Origin: Candidatus Brocadiaceae bacterium
Lineage (GTDB): Bacteria > Planctomycetota > Brocadiia > SM23-32
Direction of reading: 5' to 3'
DNA length: 10,710 nucleotides
Assembly: GCA_030615435.1 (NCBI GenBank)
Contig: JAUWZH010000073.1
Span: forward strand, 1 to 10,710
A program made the position numbers and the translations under genes. Numbering within the stretch: position 1 is the stretch's first letter; every line of letters begins with the position of its first letter. The notes below the pieces were generated by a model, which was not told the DNA's origin, did no database searches, and saw nothing but the letters and a program-made list of their open reading frames with translations. Below are positions 6,776-10,710 of the stretch, one piece after another.

Positions 6776-7018
6776 TCACTCCGGCAGGACGCTGACCCGG
6801 CGGTTCGAGGAGAAACGCACCACACCATCGGCGAGGGCAAACAGGGTGTAGTCGCTTCCGCAGCCGACGTTGCGCCCCGGGCGAAGCTTCGTGCCGCGCT
6901 GGCGCACGAGGATGGAGCCGGCGCGCACCCGCTGTCCGCCGAAGCGCTTCACGCCCAGGTACTTCGGATTGCTGTCGCGGCCATTGCGTGTGGAACCTTG
7001 CCCTTTCTTGTGCGCCAT
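6776..7018 (-). CDS. rpmA: 50S ribosomal protein L27
   Basis: L27 is a large-subunit protein whose N-terminal tail reaches toward the peptidyl-transferase centre. The 80-residue product has the full family pattern: MAHKKGQGSTRNGRDSNP, KYLGVKRFGGQ, VRAGSILVRQRGTK and PGRNVGCGSDYTLFAL. The conserved tail begins directly at MAHKKG, so there is no N-terminal propeptide of the kind cleaved in Firmicutes. A strong GGAGGAG (7031 down to 7025) lies 6 nt before the ATG, right after the rplU stop codon. Second gene of the rplU-rpmA-obg operon, 13 nt behind rplU. Confidence 0.98.
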   Translation of the reverse strand: MAHKKGQGSTRNGRDSNPKYLGVKRFGGQRVRAGSILVRQRGTKLRPGRNVGCGSDYTLFALADGVVRFSSNRRVSVLPE

Positions 7019-7031
7019 GGCTTGCTCCTCC

Positions 7032-7346
7032 CTACTCGGGATGGATTTCCTGGATCCTGAGACGCGTGTAACGCTGGCGATGTCCCCGCTTCGTCTGAGA
7101 AGGGCCCTTGTAGCGCAAGGCGATCACCTTGCGCCCTTTCTCGTGGCGCACGACCTGGGCGAGCACGCGCGCCCCGTCCACGGTGGGCTGACCGATGCGC
7201 GGCTCGCGGCCCTGTTCCCCGCCGATCAATAGTACGCGGGCGAACTCCACCGACTCGCCCACGGGGGCGGCCAGGCGGTCCACCAGGACCTCGTCGCCAG
7301 CCTCGACCCTGTATTGCTTACCCTTGTTGTCTACGACGGCGTACAC
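7032..7346 (-). CDS. rplU: 50S ribosomal protein L21
   Basis: L21 is a 23S-rRNA-binding protein of the large subunit. From a GTG start at 7346 the protein is 104 residues, the usual length, beginning (M)YAVVDNKGKQYRVEAGD and ending with the family signature KRGHRQRYTRLRIQEI. The frame stays open to an ATG at 7466, but that would add 40 residues with no L21 similarity and would begin upstream of the best promoter, so I reject it. A modest AGGAAGA lies 10 nt or more before the GTG, a somewhat long spacing. First gene of the rplU-rpmA-obg operon. Confidence 0.95.
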   Translation of the reverse strand: MYAVVDNKGKQYRVEAGDEVLVDRLAAPVGESVEFARVLLIGGEQGREPRIGQPTVDGARVLAQVVRHEKGRKVIALRYKGPSQTKRGHRQRYTRLRIQEIHPE

Positions 7347-7366
7347 GGGATATCGCTGTCTTCCTA

Positions 7367-7418
7367 CGTGGCGAAATGGCTGATGCCCATACCAGAGCGT
7401 TTCTCTCAGGACGCCACG
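7367..7418 (-). promoter_or_regulatory. Possible structured leader of rplU mRNA (three-way junction)
   Basis: On the minus strand CGTGGCG (7418-7412) pairs perfectly with CGCCACG (7373-7367). Between them fit two small hairpins: AGAG/CTCT around AAACG, and a stem from ATGGGC/GCCAT with one bulged G around ATCA. The closed structure starts at about the predicted transcription start and ends just before AGGAAG and the GTG of rplU. Leaders of ribosomal-protein operons are often binding sites for one of their own products. That role here is inference; the pairing is seen directly. Confidence 0.4.
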
Positions 7419-7422
7419 GACA

Positions 7423-7451
7423 ATGGTAGCAGAATTCGCCCGGCCTTTCAA
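7423..7451 (-). promoter_or_regulatory. Promoter of the rplU-rpmA-obg operon
   Basis: On the minus strand TTGAAA (7451 down to 7446, 5/6 to the -35 consensus) is followed after exactly 17 nt by TACCAT (7428 down to 7423, 4/6), preceded by TGC, an extended -10 motif. Transcription should start near 7416. It lies in the 116-bp gap between the permease stop and the L21 start, where an operon promoter is expected. Confidence 0.6.
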
Positions 7452-7462
7452 GCGGCGCCGGC

Positions 7463-8740
7463 TCATTCGTGACGCAGGGCGACGATGGGGTCCATGCGGG
7501 CGGCCCGCCGGGCGGGGTAGTAGCCGAAGATCAGGCCTACCAGCGCCGATATGCCGAAAGCGAGCAGGACGGACCAGGCCGTGACGAGGGTGCTCATGCC
7601 GGTCAGGCGGGTGATCAGGCGCGGCATCCCCACCCCGAGCAGGATGCCCACCAGCCCCCCGAACCCGCTCAAGAGCACCGTCTCGGTGAGGAACTGGGCA
7701 AGCACGTCTCCCCGCTTCGCCCCCACGGCGCGGCGTATGCCTATCTCGGAGGTCCGTTCGCTGACGCTTGCGAGCATTATGTTCATGATGCCTATCCCGC
7801 CCACCAGCAGCGAGATGGCCGCCATCAGCCCGAGCACCATGTTGTAGAGGCGCTTGACCCGCTCCTTTTCCAGCAGGAGCTGAAGGGGCACTATCATCTC
7901 GTAATCCTGCTTCTCGTGAAAGCTTTTGAGCAGGCTCTCGATGACCTCCGCCGTCTTCAGGACATGGTCGGACTCCGAGACCCGCACGATGGCCCCGTGA
8001 AGCTCCACGCGCTCCATGCTCATGCTGCCCGCCTGCTGGTCAACGATGAGTTCGCCGAAGCGCAGCCGCGCGGCGGTGAGGGGAATGCAGACCTGCCTTT
8101 CGGTCTGGGGCAGGCCCTCGAAGCCCTCGCCGGTCCCGACCCCCGCCGACTCCAGGATCCCGACCACCTTGTAGGGTTCGGTTCCGAGCTTGACCATGTC
8201 GTGAAGCGGGTTCCACAGCCCGCTGAGCTCGCGGGCCAGGGCGCTGCTGAGCACGCAGACGTTCGCCGCCTCGCGCATGTCCAGGGTGGTGAGGAAACGC
8301 CCGGCCAGAAGGCGCCTGTTGGTGATGCTCGGGTACCACGGCACCGTGCCCACGATCGTGCTGTCAACACGCCGGCCGTGGAACCACACGTCCTTGCGTA
8401 TCTCACGGGTGGGGACGATCACCTGAACGCCGGGCACAACGGTAGCGATGCGCTCCACGTCGGCGTAAGTGAGGCCGTACTGCAGCACGCGGTGCATGGC
8501 GGCGCCGCCCGCGCCCGGCTCCTGCGGGGGTTTTGCGCTGCGCAGGATGATGTTGTTGCTGCCGAGGCGCTTGATCTGCTCACGGGCCTCGTAGCTCAGC
8601 CCCTCCCCTATGGCGAGCATGCAGATGACCGAGGCCACCCCGAAGACGATGCCGAGGGTGGTGAGCCCCGAGCGCAACTTGTGCGCCGCCAGGCTGCTCA
8701 GGCCGAGCCGTACGTTTCTCGTTGTGCTTGCGAACGGCAT
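7463..8740 (-). CDS. ABC transporter permease, MacB/FtsX-type
   Basis: This 425-residue inner-membrane permease has the MacB/LolC layout. A first helix lies at about residues 24-46, after the short helix RNVRLGLSSLAAHKLRSGLTT typical of the family's start. A large extracytoplasmic domain follows (about 50-300), then three helices near 301-325, 350-375 and 388-410. Strong family motifs are GGIGIMNIMLASVSERTSEI, GIRRAVGAKRGD, and the terminal GYYPARRAARMDPIVALRHE. MacB-type systems do not pump through a membrane channel. They use ATP to drive movement of the extracytoplasmic domain, pushing substrates toward an outer-membrane exit or extracting lipoproteins. It lacks a fused nucleotide-binding domain; the separate ATPase gene ends 1 nt upstream, so the two are almost certainly translated together. 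The substrate cannot be told from the sequence. Confidence 0.93.
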   Translation of the reverse strand: MPFASTTRNVRLGLSSLAAHKLRSGLTTLGIVFGVASVICMLAIGEGLSYEAREQIKRLGSNNIILRSAKPPQEPGAGGAAMHRVLQYGLTYADVERIATVVPGVQVIVPTREIRKDVWFHGRRVDSTIVGTVPWYPSITNRRLLAGRFLTTLDMREAANVCVLSSALARELSGLWNPLHDMVKLGTEPYKVVGILESAGVGTGEGFEGLPQTERQVCIPLTAARLRFGELIVDQQAGSMSMERVELHGAIVRVSESDHVLKTAEVIESLLKSFHEKQDYEMIVPLQLLLEKERVKRLYNMVLGLMAAISLLVGGIGIMNIMLASVSERTSEIGIRRAVGAKRGDVLAQFLTETVLLSGFGGLVGILLGVGMPRLITRLTGMSTLVTAWSVLLAFGISALVGLIFGYYPARRAARMDPIVALRHE

Positions 8741-8741
8741 C

Positions 8742-9434
8742 TCACAATGCCCCCGCCGTCGCCGTGTCCCGCTCCACCCTTCCGTCGACGAGGTGGATGT
8801 TGCGGGAGGCCTGACGTGCGATGTTTTCCTCGTGGGTCACCACCACCAGCGTCGCGCCGCGCCGCCAGAGCTGCTGCAGCAGCGCCATGATTTCTCTGCC
8901 GGTGCGGCTGTCCAGGTTGCCGGTGGGCTCGTCGGCGAGGATCAGCACCGGATCGTTTGCCAGCGCGCGGGCGATGGCGACCCGCTGCAACTCCCCGCCG
9001 GAGAGCTCTGCGGGGCGGTGGGCGGTCCTGTGGGCCAGCCCGACGGTCTCGGCGAGCCGGCGCGCCCGCTCCCTGCGCTCAGAGGCCGACACGTCGGCGT
9101 AGATCAGCGGCAGCCCGATGTTCTCCACCACGCTGAGCTGCGGTATGAGGTTGAAGGACTGAAAGATGAACCCTATCCGGTCTCGCCGTATCTCGGAGAG
9201 CGCGTCGTCGTCCATGGCGGACACGTCGCGCCCGGCGAGCCGGTAGGTGCCCGAGGTGGGGGTGTCGAGGCAGCCGAGCAGGTTGAGCAGGGTGGACTTG
9301 CCCGAGCCGGAGGGCCCCGAGACGGCGACGAACTCGCCGCTGCGGACCTTCAGGCTCACCCCTTGCAGCGCCGCCACGCTCACCTCGCCCATCCTGTGGA
9401 TCTTGCTCAGCCCGGATGCCTCTACGATGTTCAT
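8742..9434 (-). CDS. ABC transporter ATP-binding protein, LolD/MacB-type
   Basis: A 230-residue ATPase subunit with every motif intact: Walker A GPSGSGKST (40-48), Q-loop Gln92 (FIFQSFNLIP), signature LSGGE (144-148, followed by LQRVAIARAL), Walker B VLILADE (163-169), D-loop GNLD, and H-loop His201 (VVTHE). The FQSFNLIPQLSVVEN segment is typical of the lipoprotein-release/macrolide-export family. It would power the adjacent permease on the cytoplasmic face. The ATG overlaps the adaptor's stop codon (ATGA, 4 bp). A GAGGAG lies 5 nt upstream inside the adaptor's last codons, which supports coupled translation. Confidence 0.95.
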   Translation of the reverse strand: MNIVEASGLSKIHRMGEVSVAALQGVSLKVRSGEFVAVSGPSGSGKSTLLNLLGCLDTPTSGTYRLAGRDVSAMDDDALSEIRRDRIGFIFQSFNLIPQLSVVENIGLPLIYADVSASERRERARRLAETVGLAHRTAHRPAELSGGELQRVAIARALANDPVLILADEPTGNLDSRTGREIMALLQQLWRRGATLVVVTHEENIARQASRNIHLVDGRVERDTATAGAL

Positions 9435-10710
9435 CTCGGCTCCTCGTCCCCCCTGCGCTGAGGCCTGGAGTGGGACATCCAGGTCTGGATCTGCTCCTGC
9501 GTGATGCCGAGCTCCTGCAACTTCTCGCGGTCCTCGGCACTGAACTCCCCGGAGCGCCAGCGCTCGAAGTCCTCGCGGGTGATGCCGGCGGCCCTCATCT
9601 TCCTCATCATCTCGCCGCGCCCCCCTGTGGGGGCGGGAGGCCTGGGCTCGCCTTCGCGGACATCGGGCCTGCCTTCGTCTTGTTCGTGGGGAGTAGGCCC
9701 GCCTTCGGGTAGCTCGCGGGCAGCGGGCCCGCCTTCGGCTCGCTCGCGGGGAGCGCCTTCGGGCGGCCCTTCCTCATGGACTGCTCTGACCTCCTCGTGC
9801 TCCGTGGGGAGAAAAGGAGGATTGAGCAGCACCAGCTCCCCCTCCCGCAGCCCGCCCTTCACCTCGACGAACTTGTCGTCGGAGAGCCCCGTTTCCACGG
9901 GGCGCACCTCCCGGCGGCCTTCGGTGACCACGTGGCAGACCTTCCCGTCGCCTCGCGCGGTCACCGCCTGCACCGGCACGTAAAGTGTATCTAGAACCGT
10001 GGCGACGCTGATCTCTGCCCGGCAGGACATTCCGGGTTTGAGCGAGGGGTGGTTTCCCTCGATCGTGACGGTGGTGCTGTAGACGTTGACGTCCTGGAGC
10101 CAGTGCTGGGGGTTCGGCAGTATGGCCACCTCCTTCACCGTGCCTTCCAGACGCAGGTCGGGGATCGCATCCACGGTGATGGTCGCCCTCTGGCCGGGGC
10201 TGAGCTGCCTTACGGCCGACTCGTGGATCTGGAGCTCGGCCACCATGTTGCTGAGGTCCGGCAGGTGGATGATCTCCTGGCGCTCCTGCACGGTGGCCCC
10301 TTCCTCAATGGGGTTGCTCACGCGTCGCCGAAAGTCCGAGCTGCTGGCGTAAACGACCAGGCCCGGCCAGGTGGCCCGGATGGTGCTGTATTCTATCTGC
10401 TGGCGGATCTTCTCGAGCTGTGTCTCTTCCAGCTTGTATGTGGTCTCGACGGAGCTCAGCCTGGCGAGGGCCTGGGCCTTTTCGCTGTTGGCCTGCGCGC
10501 GAACGCGCTCCAGGGCCAGGCCCTGCTCCTTCCACTCGGCGAACCGGACCTCCGCCTCCTTGGGAAGCTGGTAGCGCAGGAACAGGTCCAGGGCGAGCTT
10601 GCTCTGCTCCAATTCCGCCTTGCGCCGCTTCAGGGCGAGCTCGTCGGCCGCCAGCTCGTTGCCCGTCACGTAGTGCTTCTCCGCCAGCCGCCTCGTCCCG
10701 TCGAGCTGAT
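9431..10710 (-). CDS. HlyD/MacA-like membrane-fusion (periplasmic adaptor) protein with unusual C-terminal extension, 5' end beyond window
   Basis: This is the periplasmic adaptor of the tripartite exporter, linking the inner-membrane permease to an outer-membrane duct. The frame is open to the right edge, so the N-terminal anchor and first lipoyl half are missing. A GTG at 10669 falls in the helical hairpin and is not the start. Numbered from that GTG: the descending coiled coil is at about 1-95, the second lipoyl half at 96-110 (YSTIRATWPGLVVY), a beta-barrel at about 115-230 (SPGQRATITVDAIPDLRLEG), and a membrane-proximal domain at about 230-285 (VPVQAV...GGLREGELVLL). The family normally ends near here. 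Instead there is a charged, proline-rich repeat (about 303-350), then a helical-looking tail (356-398) with two GITxE...W motifs, ending in DEEPR. It overlaps the ATPase gene by 4 bp. Confidence 0.92.
   Translation of the reverse strand, partial: QLDGTRRLAEKHYVTGNELAADELALKRRKAELEQSKLALDLFLRYQLPKEAEVRFAEWKEQGLALERVRAQANSEKAQALARLSSVETTYKLEETQLEKIRQQIEYSTIRATWPGLVVYASSSDFRRRVSNPIEEGATVQERQEIIHLPDLSNMVAELQIHESAVRQLSPGQRATITVDAIPDLRLEGTVKEVAILPNPQHWLQDVNVYSTTVTIEGNHPSLKPGMSCRAEISVATVLDTLYVPVQAVTARGDGKVCHVVTEGRREVRPVETGLSDDKFVEVKGGLREGELVLLNPPFLPTEHEEVRAVHEEGPPEGAPRERAEGGPAARELPEGGPTPHEQDEGRPDVREGEPRPPAPTGGRGEMMRKMRAAGITREDFERWRSGEFSAEDREKLQELGITQEQIQTWMSHSRPQRRGDEEPR
9666..9755 (-). repeat. 30-bp tandem repeat, three copies plus a partial, inside the adaptor gene
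   Basis: Three adjoining 30-bp units (9666-9695, 9696-9725, 9726-9755) each start with GGCCYGCCTTCG on the + strand, and a partial fourth begins at 9756. The unit length is a multiple of three, so the frame is kept. The protein shows a decapeptide repeat: EGGPAARELP, EGGPTPHEQD, EGRPDVREGE, with a shorter EGAPRERA before them. This looks like slippage-driven expansion of a flexible periplasmic linker. Confidence 0.8.

Noticed and set aside
6673..6840. N-terminal extension of Obg to an upstream start at 6840
   Set aside because: The added 56 residues have no Obg similarity and the extension overlaps rpmA; Obg proteins normally begin at MxFVDEA, which is at 6672.
7440..7462. Hairpin CCGGC...GCCGG downstream of the permease stop as a terminator
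   Set aside because: Only a 5-bp stem with a 13-nt loop and no T tract; it overlaps the rplU -35 element.
7347..7466. N-terminal extension of L21 to the ATG at 7466, overlapping the permease stop
   Set aside because: The ATGA overlap looks like coupling, but the extra 40 residues are unlike L21 and the region contains a good promoter and leader instead.
7469..8890. Long open frame on the + strand (473 codons) opposite the permease and ATPase genes
   Set aside because: It runs antisense to two genes with clear family motifs, has no recognisable domain, and is rich in His, Pro, Arg and Gly, as expected from a shadow frame in GC-rich DNA.
9666..9765. Regularly spaced 30-bp repeats as a CRISPR array
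   Set aside because: The units are directly adjoining with no spacers and lie in frame inside a coding region, so this is a coding tandem repeat.

Overview
The window is 10.7 kb of GC-rich bacterial chromosome, densely coded on both strands. It reads mainly as housekeeping DNA with one transport operon. A tripartite efflux operon (adaptor, ATPase, permease), murA and a membrane-bound HD-GYP protein point to a diderm, Gram-negative-type bacterium. The high GC content and the divergent MnmE would fit a Planctomycetota/PVC-like or similar environmental lineage, but this taxonomic guess is weak and rests on pattern memory only. I see no tRNA, rRNA, insertion sequence, CRISPR array or phage gene.

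Layout from left to right. (1) The 3' part of murA (+), cut at the left edge, makes the first committed step of peptidoglycan synthesis. (2) Convergent to it is a two-helix membrane HD-GYP protein (-), a probable cyclic-di-GMP phosphodiesterase. (3) A divergent intergenic region of about 350 bp holds candidate promoters for both flanking genes and a 6-6-6 palindrome over the HD-GYP -35 element. (4) A zinc-type dehydrogenase of the L-sorbose-1-phosphate reductase (SorE) group (+) is followed 48 nt later by mnmE (+), the tRNA wobble-uridine GTPase. (5) Convergent with mnmE at a 24-bp gap is the operon rplU-rpmA-obg (-). It has its own extended -10 promoter and a short leader that could fold into a three-way junction. 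(6) Upstream on the same strand is an efflux operon of HlyD/MacA-like adaptor, LolD/MacB-like ATPase and MacB/FtsX-like permease. The genes overlap by 4 bp or lie 1 bp apart, and the adaptor's 5' end lies beyond the right edge.

The ribosomal operon joins L21, L27 and the ribosome-associated GTPase Obg, the usual bacterial grouping. The three transport proteins should form one ATP-driven export complex. Nothing here is clearly a new multi-gene system. The most unusual pieces are a C-terminal extension of the adaptor (a decapeptide tandem repeat, then a duplicated GITxE...W motif), the possible rplU leader RNA, the divergent motifs in MnmE, and the GYG variant in the HD-GYP protein.
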